The notes: generated from the letters alone by a model not told the origin. Counted from the stretch's first letter, positions 32,617 to 41,457 are shown. The stretch is DNA of 64,000 nucleotides from Cupriavidus sp. EM10 (GCF_018729255.1 NZ_CP076060.1:1-64000); one strand, 5' to 3'. A program made the numbers and translations.

Positions 32617-33518
32617 TTTGAGTACCCTCCTGCCAGAACTCGCTCCGACAAGTACCTAGGCAGCGTTGCAAGATCTTCCGCCCGAAGGAGGTTGACGAAA
32701 TTTTCGTCGGCAAATAGTTGACGCAGTGCGCCTACTACGAACAGTAATCTCTGTTGTGCGAACTCTGCCTTTCGCACCATAGCCCGCTGGCGCTCCACTT
32801 CGTTCTGATACGTTCTAACCAGGCTGGAAGTTGACACGTCTGTTCCCGATCCTCGAGGCATACGGCGAGTCGCCGTACGGCCGAGCGTTTGTCGACGCTC
32901 AATGATGCGACGGGCATCCATCAACTGCTTCCCCCGCAGCTTGCCTGTCTCATACGCGTCTTGAAGGGCGGCCTGGATGGCCTTGTCGTCGTCGCCGGCT
33001 CCAACAATGGTCATGGCAGCGCTGAGAGGAATCGTTCCCTTTTCAACGGCTACAAGCAGTCGCTCTTCTCCCTGCTGCAACAGCGTGAGGATGCCATGAA
33101 CATAGGATTGTCTAAGGCCAGTCTTCTCCGCAATTACCTTTGGTGCATACCCTTGTTCATGCAGTTGCCGGATACCTGCGAGTAGTTCCAATGAACGACA
33201 CTGCCGTCTTGCTATGTTTTCAGCCAGACTCATGATGAAAGCGTCTTCATCACTCACATTGACGACCAGAGCCGGGATCATCGTTTCGCCAAGAGAGCGA
33301 AAGGCTTTCAATCTGCCCTCACCACAAACCAGCATGTACCGTTCACCGCCGTCCGGGGCTGGCCGTGGAGTCACGGTGATGGGCTTCTTCAGTCCGATGG
33401 TCTTGATGTTGGTGACAATCTCTTCAAAGACCTTGCCGTTGCGCTCTCGGGTATTGAGCACCTCCACACGGTCAATCGGTACCATGCGTACTTCACCAGG
33501 TATGGGACGCTCGATCAT
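32613..33518 (-). CDS. ParB N-terminal-domain protein, second gene of recombinase module
   Basis: A 301-residue ParB-family protein starting MIERPIPGEVRMVPIDRVEV. The ParB/Srx domain shows IVTNIKTIGLKKPITVTP and LVCGEGRLKAFRSLG (GEGR motif), then the DNA-binding helix-turn-helix APKVIAEKTGLRQSYVHGIL. The start at 33518 is chosen because it overlaps the recombinase stop as ATGA and has a GGAGGGCAGC site. Coupled overlaps at both ends mean the three proteins are made together, probably as one functional unit. Confidence 0.8.
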   Translation of the reverse strand: MIERPIPGEVRMVPIDRVEVLNTRERNGKVFEEIVTNIKTIGLKKPITVTPRPAPDGGERYMLVCGEGRLKAFRSLGETMIPALVVNVSDEDAFIMSLAENIARRQCRSLELLAGIRQLHEQGYAPKVIAEKTGLRQSYVHGILTLLQQGEERLLVAVEKGTIPLSAAMTIVGAGDDDKAIQAALQDAYETGKLRGKQLMDARRIIERRQTLGRTATRRMPRGSGTDVSTSSLVRTYQNEVERQRAMVRKAEFAQQRLLFVVGALRQLFADENFVNLLRAEDLATLPRYLSERVLAGGYSK

Positions 33519-35097
33519 GCTGCCCTCCTGAGCTTTGCACGGGCAGCCATGCCATAAAGATAGTCGAGAGTATCGAATCGATAGCTCTCGAATTCTGCGG
33601 GGTTCCTTTCCGCGAGATTGATGCGTTGCCTGGAGAAGTCCAGGTGAGGCAGGAGGTAGTAGTCCATCGGCGCGGTGTTTTGCTGGTCGAGTCGAACGGC
33701 AACAGTCACATCGGGCAGCAGACTGGTGTCGAAGCGAACTTTCCATCGATTGCGCCCGCTCAAGGACGTTTGGCAACGAGCAAGGACAATTGAGACCGAG
33801 AACTCTCCATTGATGGCGAGTATGTCCGTTGCGGGATCTCGCTTGACGCATCCGCCAAGATCGGCGATTCGATGCTCTGTGTCTTCGACAATATCCGGAT
33901 GAAGCTTCCTTAGGAAGCGGTTTGCCTCAATGTAACGGTAGTCGCGCGCTGGCGTGAAGCCAACGACTTGGTAAGCGCGAATTAGGCTTCCGAACCGGTA
34001 GGTGTAGACGGACGAAGACGGCATGCCCTCGGTCTCATCAATGATCAGGCCAGAAAGAATCCCCCGGCTCTTGTACAGAGCGCGCAGACGCTCAATCAGC
34101 TCGTCTTCGGAATACGGGCCCGTGCTCGCATGATTCCTTGCGCGGTGTAGAAGATATCTGCAGGCACGATCGGCTCGAACGCATGCTCTTTCCTGATCCA
34201 CATCTCAGGTGTATTTACAACGCGAGCCTTCTTTAGCTTGTAGGAAACGCGGTTATAGACGTTGTTGCCAATGTACTTCTCGTTCGTCAGTACCTCCCTC
34301 ACAGTTGATCGGCTCCAAGGTCGACCGAAGTCGGTCTCGATGCCCATGCTATTCAAGCGAGCAGCGATTTCGTATTCGTTGAGTGCTTCATTGATGAACC
34401 AGGTGTAGACGAGGTTGATGGTGCGAGTCTCGCTTTCCGGCCCCGGCATCAGAATGACGCGGTCTGTTTGAAGGCTTTTGTGTTCACCCCTGTCTAAAAC
34501 CCCCTTCATGACACCATGTTGATCCACAAGTACGCGACGAAGGCCAAAACCTGCAGGACCGCCTTGGCGAAAACCGAGCTCGATTAGACGGCACTGGCCG
34601 GCGAATACCTTGGACGACAGCTCTCGGCTGTACTCGCCGGCCATCGCACGTTTCACACCTTTGACGATGGTGGAAACGGGCGATCCATCATTCTCGAACT
34701 GCTCAGCGCAATATGCGACCTGCATACCCGCGCGGCGGCAGATGTATTCGTAGTAGGCGCTTTCGTCGGCGTCTTGGAATCGGCCCCAACGACTTACGTC
34801 GTACACCAGAATGACTTGGTAATCCGCGGATCCGGATTCGACGTCGTGGATCAGCTCTTGGAGAGCTCGGCGTCCATCAATGCGCAGCCCACTTTTACCT
34901 TCGTCAGCGTAGGTCTTGATGATGGACAGTCCCCGATTCGTGGCGTATTCCTGGATCTTGGCGCGCTGATTTTCCGTCGAGTACTGCTGGTGCTCCGTAG
35001 ACATGCGAACGTACTCTGCCGCGCGAACGGTGGATTCTGGTGCCGCGTCAGCTTGTATGGCGCACGACTGCATGATGTCGACTCGCTGCTTTCGCAT
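33515..35097 (-). CDS. Large serine recombinase (one apparent frameshift)
   Basis: A resolvase/invertase-type recombinase with long C-terminal region. AAEYVRMSTEHQQYSTENQ carries the catalytic Ser (in VRMST) and the conserved Arg; VYDVSRWGR and AMAGEYSRELSSKVF follow, and the Recombinase domain includes LVYTWFINEALNEYEIAARLN and NEKYIGNNVYN. The frame breaks at about 34110-34113 (one T missing in CGTTATTCC); repaired it continues YSEDELIERLRALYKSRG to a DNA-binding tail, about 527 residues. I place the start at ATG 35097; GTG 35112 and ATG 35073 are alternatives. It is the first gene of the ParB-RepB module. Confidence 0.82.
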
Positions 35098-35165
35098 GCT
35101 CACAAGGATCACGCCGGGCGATCAACGGGCATACGAACTAGTTTTAGCAAAACGCCGCAGCCGCG

Positions 35166-35618
35166 TTACACGTCTTCTCTTTGCAATCGATAGTCCGACG
35201 CTGGAACATACTGTAAGGCAACGATTCGGACCAACCAGACGTCCATCTTGCGACGAGGGTGAATGAAGGCCGGGGCTAGCATGTAAACGTTAGCGAGCGA
35301 GGATGATGACGGCTTACAGGCGTCCATCTTTGCAAGACGTTTCGTGGATGTGCGCCGAATCTGTTGCGCGCGATTGCGGGCACTATAGTCGGGGTGTAGC
35401 TGACGGTACGATTTCCAGTAGTCCGGATGACGTTGTACCCAAGCCGCCTGAGCTCGAGCTTGGTTCTCTTTGTAGTCGGGATCCGACGCTCTGCGCGCTC
35501 GCTGCCATTCGGCGCGCCGGCGCCGCTGGCATTCCGGCGATGAGCAATATTGCTGGGCTGGTGACTGCGGGCGAACGTCAAAGAAACAGCCGCAATTGGC
35601 GCACTTTCGGATCTCCAC
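35166..35618 (-). CDS. Small zinc-finger protein next to the recombinase
   Basis: About 150 residues. It starts MEIRKCANCGCFFDV and continues with QQYCSSPECQRRRRAEWQRARR, a C-x2-C...C-x4-C zinc finger followed by a basic helix, then tandem HPDY motifs (ASDPDYK, RHPDYWKSYR, LHPDYSARNR) that suggest a short repeated DNA-binding element. The GTG at 35618 is preferred; the frame is open slightly upstream. It precedes the recombinase operon on the same strand by about 70 bp and probably belongs to it. Function unknown; DNA binding is inferred from composition. Confidence 0.6.
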   Translation of the reverse strand: MEIRKCANCGCFFDVRPQSPAQQYCSSPECQRRRRAEWQRARRASDPDYKENQARAQAAWVQRHPDYWKSYRQLHPDYSARNRAQQIRRTSTKRLAKMDACKPSSSSLANVYMLAPAFIHPRRKMDVWLVRIVALQYVPASDYRLQREDV

Positions 35619-35738
35619 GGTTACCCCCGTCTGCAACGAACGGAACAGGCAAAGCGCCGGTGATCTGGCTGTGGGCGTGGCGGATGCCGCACGCGATGGT
35701 TCTAAGCCGAAAAGTGGCCTAAGATACTCTTGTCCGGC

Positions 35739-35873
35739 AGTCTCACTAATTCGTGCATGAAATCACGCCAGTCTCACTTTTTCCGTTCTTTGCCAGGCAT
35801 AGCCAGGACGGATTAAGTTGGCAAGTCCTTGATTTTAGGGGAGGTCCAGTCTCACGAATTCCGGTTCCCCACA
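35739..35873 (-). repeat. L-like transposon end with three spaced transposase-binding motifs
   Basis: Read inward on the minus strand: outermost copy 35873-35848 (TGTGGGGAACCGGAATT...GAGACT), second near 35788-35770 (GGAAAAAGTGAGACT), third near 35753-35739 (CGAATTAGTGAGACT). Spacing over 135 bp resembles the Tn7 left end, where TnsB sites are separated. The terminal TGT abuts the ACCGC duplication. Confidence 0.75.
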
Positions 35874-35878
35874 ACCGC
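35874..35878 (+). repeat. Target-site duplication, right copy (ACCGC)
   Basis: Identical to 5190-5194 and directly adjacent to the right terminus. Removing the element and one copy restores a continuous sequence from the gyrB stop to its terminator. Confidence 0.88.
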
Positions 35879-35890
35879 CTGCGCATAGGA

Positions 35891-35917
35891 AATCCCGGCT
35901 TCGGCCGGGATTTTTTT
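35891..35917 (+). terminator. Intrinsic terminator, originally of gyrB
   Basis: Perfect 9-bp stem AATCCCGGC/GCCGGGATT with a TTCG loop and a run of T. It lies 13 nt past the transposon, and in the empty site it would be about 26 nt downstream of the gyrB stop. Transposition has moved it 30.7 kb from its gene. Confidence 0.85.
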
Positions 35918-36038
35918 GGCGCAAATCCTATGCCGCTGGGTAACGTCGGGCGGGCCTGCCAGCGCCGAACCATGACGCTCAAATGGGACAATGCCTCGCT
36001 CGAATTCACCCCCTTTATACTTTTTGCACCCAAACACC

Positions 36039-36370
36039 ATGGCCCTCATCGATCTCAAGAACCTCCAGCAGGCCGCCCTTGCCTTTGGCGAGGCGCGTGG
36101 CTGGGGAAGTATCACAGTCCAAAGAACCTGGCGATGGCGCTTAGCGTGGAGGTGGCCGAGCTGGTGGAGATCTTCCAGTGGCAGACCGAGGAGGAGTCGC
36201 GCGGCGTCATGTCGACGGCGGAGCGGGCGCATGTCGAGCAGGAACTGGCAGATATTACGATCTACCTGACGCAGCTGGTGACGGCGCTCGGTGTCGACCT
36301 GGATGCGGCGGTTCGCGCCAAGATGGAAATGAATGCGCGCAAGTATCCGGCGCCGGGCGAAGGGGCGTAG
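36039..36370 (+). CDS. MazG-like nucleotide pyrophosphohydrolase (one apparent frameshift)
   Basis: Small all-alpha NTP pyrophosphatase of the MazG/dCTPase (RS21-C6-like) group, which hydrolyses nucleotide triphosphates, often non-canonical ones, to monophosphates. It begins MALIDLKNLQQAALAFGEAR; after a one-base repair at 36103-36106 it continues KYHSPKNLAMALSVEVAEL. The metal-binding pattern EVAELVEIFQW then EQELADITIYL (ExxE...ExxD) is intact. Repaired length is about 110 residues, normal. It is the first chromosomal gene past the transposon and in the ancestor would have followed gyrB. Confidence 0.85.
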
Positions 36371-36481
36371 GCCGTCGCCTGGCGGGGCATGCCGCGCACG
36401 AATCACGTGTCCGCATCCTGACAGCCGTGTGTGGCAAATGCGGCTAGACTTGCTGCATCGTCTCTTGCGGAGATCGTAGCC

Positions 36482-37564
36482 ATGGCAGTGCGCAAGCAGG
36501 GCAAGTCATCGGAGAACGTCCACATCGGGATCGGCGGGTGGAATTTCGCGCCGTGGCGCGACAATTTCTACCCGGCCGGTCTGCCGCAGGCGCGCGAGCT
36601 GGAATATGCGAGTCGCCATCTGACCGCAATCGAGATCAACAGCACGTATCACGGCACGCAGAAGCGCACGTCCTTTGCCAACTGGCGCGACGCCACGCCC
36701 GATGATTTCGTGTTCGCCGTCAAGGCGTCGCGCTTTGCCACCAACCGGCGCATCCTGGCCGAGGGCGCCGATTCGATTCATCGCTTTATCGATAGCGGCA
36801 TTGCCGAACTGCGTCACAAGCTTGGGCCTGTCGTCTGGCAATTTGCCCCAACCAAGCAGTTCGTGCCCGATGACTTCGAAGCGTTCCTGAGCCTGTTGCC
36901 AGCCTCGGTGGAAGGCGTGGACTTGCGACACGTGCTGGAAGTGCGCCACGCCAGTTTCATGTGTGGCGAATATCTGAAGCTTGCGCGCAAGTTCAATGCC
37001 GCCACGGTATTCACCGATTCGCCAAAATTTCCGTCGTTTGCCGACCTGACGTCGGACTTTGTCTATGCGCGGTTGATGAACGCGCAGGAAAAGCTGGCGA
37101 CCGGCTACGCGCCCAAGGATCTGGATGCGTGGGCCGGCCGCGTGGCGAGCTGGGCGGGGGCAAGACACCCGATGACCTGCCGGCGGTGGAAGACAAGCCG
37201 GGGGCGAAGCGCAAGCCGAAGGCGGTCTATCTATTCTTTATCAACGGTGCCAAGGAACGGGCACCGGCCGCAGCCGGGGCGTTGCTGGAGCGGCTGGGCT
37301 GGGCCCCGTCCGAGGAACTGCCGGTGAAGGTGGCAGTGTCGAAGCCGGCGGCCGCCGATGGGCCGGCCAAGGCCCCGGCGAAGAAGGCGCCCGCAACGAA
37401 AGCCGCAATAAAGAGCGCCGCAACAAAGAAGGCTGCAGCAAACGCTGCCAAGAAAGCCACCACAAAGCCGCCACCAAAGCCACCAAAGCCACAACCACCC
37501 CACCACCCCAAAACCCGCCAGGAAGGCCGCTGCAACAAAAACCCCCAGCCGCGCCGGCGCGTGA
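36482..37564 (+). CDS. DUF72 (YecE-type) protein with Lys/Ala/Pro-rich tail (two apparent frameshifts)
   Basis: A TIM-barrel DUF72 protein; biochemical role unsettled. HIGIGGWNFAPWRDNFYP opens the domain, then EINSTYHGTQKR, FAVKASRFATN and LEVRHASF follow. The frame breaks at 37156-37160 (G run) and once in the low-complexity tail at about 37495-37512. After repair the C-terminus is VYLFFINGAKERAPAAAGALLERLGW plus a basic tail of Lys, Ala and Pro residues ending TPSRAGA at 37562-37564. The start at 36482 (MAVRKQGK) is chosen because the domain begins soon after. The tail resembles histone-H1-like nucleic-acid-binding extensions. Confidence 0.78.
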
Positions 37565-37569
37565 AGCCC

Positions 37570-38265
37570 ATGCGTGCCAGTCCGCCCTCATCCCCTGCGA
37601 TAGCGCCACGGCGCGAACCCTTTTCGGCGCTGCCGCTGGAGCCGATGTGGCTCGACGCGCTGGCCCAGGCTGGCCACGTCTCGATGACGCCGCTGCAGTC
37701 CGCCGCCCTGCCCCTGGCGCTGGCCGGGCACGACCTGATCGTGCAGGTGCGGCAAGGCGGCACGGCCACGACGCTGGCGATCGCCCTGCTGCACCGGCTC
37801 GATCCGCAGCGGTTCGACGTGCAGTCCCTGGTGCTGTGTCCCACGCGCGAGCGCGCCGAGGTGGTGGCGCGACGCATCCGGCGGCTGGCCGGGATAGCGG
37901 GCCAGGTGAAGGTGGCCCTGCTCTGCTCCGGCATGCCGATCCGGGCACAAATCGATAGCCTGATCCACGGCGCGCATATTGTTGTGGGGACGCCGGGACG
38001 GATGCTCGACCATATCGATGCGGCAAGCCTGGACCTGCGCGCCGTGAACACGCTGGTTTTCGAAGCCGCGGACACGATGCTCGACATGGGATTTGCCGAC
38101 GACATCGCGTTTGTGGCCAGCCGCTGCCCAAAATCGCGCCAGACTCTGCTGTTCCATGCGTCGCCGGACGCCGATCCGCCACCCGACATCGCCCGCCTGG
38201 CCCGGCTATGGCAGCGCAAGCCGCGCGCCGTCCGGCTGGCGGCGACCCAGGCGCCCACCGCGTGA
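37570..38265 (+). CDS. DEAD-box-helicase-like protein, N-terminal domain only, degenerate motifs
   Basis: 231 residues resembling RecA-like domain 1 of a DEAD-box RNA helicase: SMTPLQSAALPLALAGHDLIV (Q-motif and lead-in), LVLCPTRERAEVVA (Ia, PTRE), VVGTPGRMLDHID (Ib, TPGR). But motif I is RQGGTATT rather than A/GxxGxGKT, motif II is VFEAAD rather than LDEAD, and SAT is HAS. The second RecA domain is missing. It therefore probably cannot hydrolyse ATP. The frame is intact, so this looks like real divergence rather than error. It starts 5 bp after the DUF72 stop, so the two may be co-expressed. Confidence 0.72.
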   Translation: MRASPPSSPAIAPRREPFSALPLEPMWLDALAQAGHVSMTPLQSAALPLALAGHDLIVQVRQGGTATTLAIALLHRLDPQRFDVQSLVLCPTRERAEVVARRIRRLAGIAGQVKVALLCSGMPIRAQIDSLIHGAHIVVGTPGRMLDHIDAASLDLRAVNTLVFEAADTMLDMGFADDIAFVASRCPKSRQTLLFHASPDADPPPDIARLARLWQRKPRAVRLAATQAPTA

Positions 38266-38452
38266 CGCCATGCGCCCGGGCCCAACACTGTCGCCAAAGA
38301 TTCGTGAAAGTCACCCTGTAAGGCAACGCTTTCCTTTGCTAATCTGGTTAGACGCGGCCAGACCCCCGGGGGCGCGGGCTTTTGCGCGGCACCGCAGATC
38401 GATCGGGTCTGGGCAGCGACTGTTTCCAAAACGGCAACAAGGAGTCGGTGAC

Positions 38453-38893
38453 ATGAAGACCGCACGGCAGGTTCTGGAAAACAAGGCCAATCAAGCCATC
38501 TTCGGCATTCCACCCACGGCTACGGTGTACGCGGCACTGCAGCTGATGGCCGACAAGGGTATCGGCGCCCTGCTGGTGATGGAGCACGACAAGATCGTCG
38601 GCATCCTGAGCGAACGGGATTACGCGCGCAAGGTGATCCTGATGCAGCGCACGTCGCGCGAGACGCTGGTCAAGGAGATCATGACCACGGCCGTGATCTA
38701 CGTGCGCGCCGACCAGAGCACGGACGACTGCATGGCGCTGATGACCAGGCATCGCCTGCGTCACCTTCCTGTCATGGATGGCGATACATTGCTCGGCATG
38801 CTGTCGATCGGTGACCTGGTCAACGACATCATCAGCGAACAGCGCTTCACGATCGAACAGCTGGAGCACTACATCACCGGCGGCTCGCGCTAG
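38453..38893 (+). CDS. CBS-domain protein
   Basis: 146 residues made almost entirely of two CBS repeats, the Bateman module that usually binds adenosine nucleotides. Repeat 1 runs from ATVYAALQLMADKGIGALLV to ILSERDYARKVIL; repeat 2 from MTTAVIYVRADQSTDDCMAL to GMLSIGDLVNDII. The ATG at 38453 has AAGGAGTCGGTGAC upstream, a strong ribosome-binding site. It is a stand-alone sensor-type protein; its partner is not evident from neighbours. Confidence 0.88.
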   Translation: MKTARQVLENKANQAIFGIPPTATVYAALQLMADKGIGALLVMEHDKIVGILSERDYARKVILMQRTSRETLVKEIMTTAVIYVRADQSTDDCMALMTRHRLRHLPVMDGDTLLGMLSIGDLVNDIISEQRFTIEQLEHYITGGSR

Positions 38894-39061
38894 CCGGCGC
38901 GCTCCTCCCTCGGAAATTTCTTCTCCCTCCCCGGACATGTGATCGGAAGTGTCCGGGGCGTCGCTCGGCCTGTAGTTTTTGTCCCATCGGCCCGCCCTCC
39001 GGCGCAAACCGTCCCAGCGCCAAATACTAAGCATGCATATAATTATGCGGATACTGAATAA

Positions 39062-39092
39062 GGCCGCATCGATGTCATGCGGCCGGTTTTTT
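39062..39092 (+). terminator. Intrinsic terminator after the CBS-domain gene
   Basis: Perfect 8-bp stem GGCCGCAT/ATGCGGCC with a 7-nt loop followed by GGTTTTTT. It lies between the CBS gene and the DHA2 transporter gene. Confidence 0.75.
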
Positions 39093-39144
39093 GTGGTCTC
39101 CACGGCACCTTGGCGCCGCTCGTACCCCATCCGCACCCAATCGC

Positions 39145-40707
39145 ATGTCATCGCCCTCGCCTTCCCAGTCCGCCACGCTGGACGCCGCTCCTATCGTCCA
39201 CGATCACGCCGCGATCATGCGGGTAATCGGCGGCATCGTGCTTTGCATCCTGCTGGCCGCGCTCGATCAGACCGTGGTGATTCCGGCCGTGCCGGCCATC
39301 GCCAACGACCTGAACGGCTTTGGCCACCTGTCGTGGATCGTCACCGCCTACCTCATCGTGTCGACGGTGACCACGCCGCTGTACGGCAAGCTGTCGGACA
39401 GTTTTGGCCGGCGGCGCCTGCTGATGTTGGCGATTTCGCTATTTATTGCCGCGTCGGTGGCGTGCGCGCTGGCGCAATCGCTGACGCAGCTGATCCTGTT
39501 CCGCGCGCTGCAGGGGGTGGGCGGCGGCGGGCTGATGTCGCTGGCGCAGGCCGCCATCGCCGATGTGGTGGCGCCCCGCCAGCGCGGCCGGTATCAGGGC
39601 TACCTGGCGACGGTATGGGCGGTGTCGTCGATTGCCGGGCCGCTGGTGGGCGGCTGGGTGTCCGACCACATGTCGTGGCGCTGGCTGTTCTGGATCAACG
39701 TGCCGCTGGGCCTGCTGGCCATGGCCATGTGCTATCGCGGGCTGGCGCACCTGCGCGCGCGGGGCGGCCGGCCGCAGGTGGACTGGCTGGGCGCCAGCCT
39801 GCTGGCGGTGGCCATCGTCGCCTTCCTGCTGGCGATGAGCTGGGCCGGCGAGGCCTTCGACTGGATTTCGCTGGAAATGGGCGGCCTGTTGCTGCTGACG
39901 CTGGCGGCCGTGGCGCTGCTGGCCTGGCAGGAACGGCGCGCCGCCGATCCGATGCTGCCGCCGCGCCTGTTCCGCAACCGTGCCTATGTGATGGGCACGG
40001 GCGCGTCGGCGCTGGCCGCACTCAATATCTTCCTGTGCATCTTCGCCCTGCCCCTGCACTTCCAGCTGGTGCGCGATGCCGATGCGTCGCTGTCCGGCCT
40101 GCTGGTGGTGCCGTTCCTGCTGTCCACGGTGGCCGGCAATTTCGTGGTGGCGTGGCTTGCGCCGCGCCTGGGCCGCATGCGCGAGATCCTGACCGGCGGC
40201 TACGTGGCCGCCGCCGTGGGGCTGGTGTCGCTGGCCACCGTCACGGCTGCCGTGCCCACCGCTATGGTGCTGTTGGCGATGACGATTGCCGGCATCGGGC
40301 TGGGCATGTCGATGGTCGGCACGCTGATTTCGGTACAGAACGCGCTGGAGCGCCGAGACATGGGCGCTGGCACCGGCGCGCTGCTGGTGATCCGGTCGCT
40401 GGGCAGCGCGCTGGGCGGCGCGCTGGCCGGGACGCTGCTGGCGATGGAATTCCGCGATGCGCTGGCGCGCTCGGGCGTGACTCAGGCGCTGGACCTGGGT
40501 TCGCTGCGCCATGGCAGCGAGGCGATGGCCCATCTGTCGCCGGCGGTGCGCCAGGTGCTGGCGGGCGGCGTGGAATCGGGCTTCCACCTGATCTTCGCGG
40601 CGGGTGCCGTGGCGGCCATCGTGGCGCTGATCATCGTGCGCCGGATGCCGGACCTGGAACTGCGCAGCAGCGTCACCGAACACACTGCCAAGATCCATAT
40701 GGAATGA
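39145..40707 (+). CDS. DHA2-family MFS drug efflux transporter
   Basis: A 520-residue inner-membrane drug:H+ antiporter of the 14-helix DHA2 (EmrB/QacA) family. The motif D1-like LDQTVVIPAVPAIANDL in helix 1 and motif A GKLSDSFGRRRLL between helices 2 and 3 are clear, and RALQGVGGGGLMSLAQA marks motif B. Fourteen hydrophobic segments can be counted. The start at 39145 (MSSPSPSQSATLD) is preferred over an in-frame upstream start because helix 1 begins soon after. No membrane-fusion partner gene is adjacent, so it may act alone. No frameshift. Confidence 0.88.
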   Translation: MSSPSPSQSATLDAAPIVHDHAAIMRVIGGIVLCILLAALDQTVVIPAVPAIANDLNGFGHLSWIVTAYLIVSTVTTPLYGKLSDSFGRRRLLMLAISLFIAASVACALAQSLTQLILFRALQGVGGGGLMSLAQAAIADVVAPRQRGRYQGYLATVWAVSSIAGPLVGGWVSDHMSWRWLFWINVPLGLLAMAMCYRGLAHLRARGGRPQVDWLGASLLAVAIVAFLLAMSWAGEAFDWISLEMGGLLLLTLAAVALLAWQERRAADPMLPPRLFRNRAYVMGTGASALAALNIFLCIFALPLHFQLVRDADASLSGLLVVPFLLSTVAGNFVVAWLAPRLGRMREILTGGYVAAAVGLVSLATVTAAVPTAMVLLAMTIAGIGLGMSMVGTLISVQNALERRDMGAGTGALLVIRSLGSALGGALAGTLLAMEFRDALARSGVTQALDLGSLRHGSEAMAHLSPAVRQVLAGGVESGFHLIFAAGAVAAIVALIIVRRMPDLELRSSVTEHTAKIHME

Positions 40708-40803
40708 ACTCGCCCGCGCTGCGGCCCCGCGTCATGACGCGAACCGCCCGAAAGCGTAGACTCTGCTGCACTGACCATCCCTCTTAAACCGGAGCCTGAA
40801 CCC

Positions 40804-41457
40804 ATGTCTCGCCAACGCACCCTGGCCACTGCAGTGAAAGCGGATCGCATGCGGCAACATCTCCAGCGCATGGCCCTGACGGCAGCGCTGGGGCTGGCCG
40901 CCCTGGCCGCCTTGCTGCCGCACCCGTCCCGCGCTGCCGAAAAGTCCGCCGCGGTGTCGGCGCAACCGGCCGGCAATTGCCCGACGACGCTGAATTTCCG
41001 GTTCCCGCGCCTGCAGGACGAATCGCCCCAGAACCTGTGCCAGTACGCCGGCAAGGTCGTGCTGATCGTCAACACCGCCAGCTATTGCGGCTTCACGCCG
41101 CAGTACGAGGGCCTGGAGGCGCTCTACGCCAAGTACCGCGAGCGCGGCCTGGTGGTGCTGGGCTTCCCGTCGAACGACTTTTCGCAGGAGCCCGGCTCGG
41201 CGAAGGAAATCTCGGACTTTTGCTACAACACCTACGGCGTCAAGTTCCCGATGCTCGGCAAATCCCACGTGCGCGGCGGCGAAGCCAATCCGATGTACGT
41301 GATGCTGGCGAAGGAGACCGGCACGGCGCCGAAGTGGAATTTCTACAAATACCTGATCGACCGCAAGGGCCAGGTCGTCGGCAGCTACAACAGCATGGTC
41401 AAGCCCGACGACAAGCAGTTCGTGGCCAAGATCGAAGAGCTGCTTTCCACGCGCTGA
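40804..41457 (+). CDS. Glutathione-peroxidase-family protein, exported
   Basis: Reduces peroxides with thiol reductants. The thioredoxin-like fold has the catalytic Cys in NTASYCGFTPQYEGLEALY, the Gln near FPSNDFSQEPGS and the Trp-Asn pair in APKWNFYKYL, so the tetrad is intact with Cys rather than selenocysteine. An N-terminal leader with hydrophobic stretch ALTAALGLAALAALL and cleavage-like SRAAE suggests periplasmic location. Translation may start at 40804 or at the second Met (MRQHLQRM), which gives a more typical signal peptide. Length 217 residues. Confidence 0.87.
   Translation: MSRQRTLATAVKADRMRQHLQRMALTAALGLAALAALLPHPSRAAEKSAAVSAQPAGNCPTTLNFRFPRLQDESPQNLCQYAGKVVLIVNTASYCGFTPQYEGLEALYAKYRERGLVVLGFPSNDFSQEPGSAKEISDFCYNTYGVKFPMLGKSHVRGGEANPMYVMLAKETGTAPKWNFYKYLIDRKGQVVGSYNSMVKPDDKQFVAKIEELLSTR

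Larger units (their letters stand above)
5195..35873 (+). mobile_element. Tn7-like transposon, 30.7 kb, inserted immediately downstream of gyrB
   Basis: The element is defined by three independent signals. The 26-bp termini at 5195-5220 and 35848-35873 match at 20 positions in inverted orientation, sharing TGTRGGRAACCGGAATT and GACT. A perfect 5-bp ACCGC duplication flanks them. Additional motif copies lie inside both ends. The only Tn7-type transposase set between them is tnsA, tnsB, tnsC and two tniQ genes at 17886-26539. The compact end (5195-5263) resembles Tn7 R and the spaced end (35739-35873) resembles Tn7 L; the tns genes read away from the R-like end, as in Tn7. Unusually, about 12.7 kb of cargo lies between the R-like end and tnsA. 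Cargo is mainly defence-like. An IS21 copy in tnsB probably immobilises this copy. That the tns genes and these ends belong together is inference. Confidence 0.88.

Noticed and set aside
5195..35873. CRISPR-associated transposon (CAST)
   Set aside because: No cas8, cas7, cas6, cas5 or cas12k-like gene and no regularly spaced direct-repeat array were seen; target choice is more likely protein-guided.
33515..35873. Serine recombinase as the enzyme that inserted the whole island
   Set aside because: Serine integrases do not create 5-bp duplications with TGT inverted termini; the ends fit a DDE transposase.
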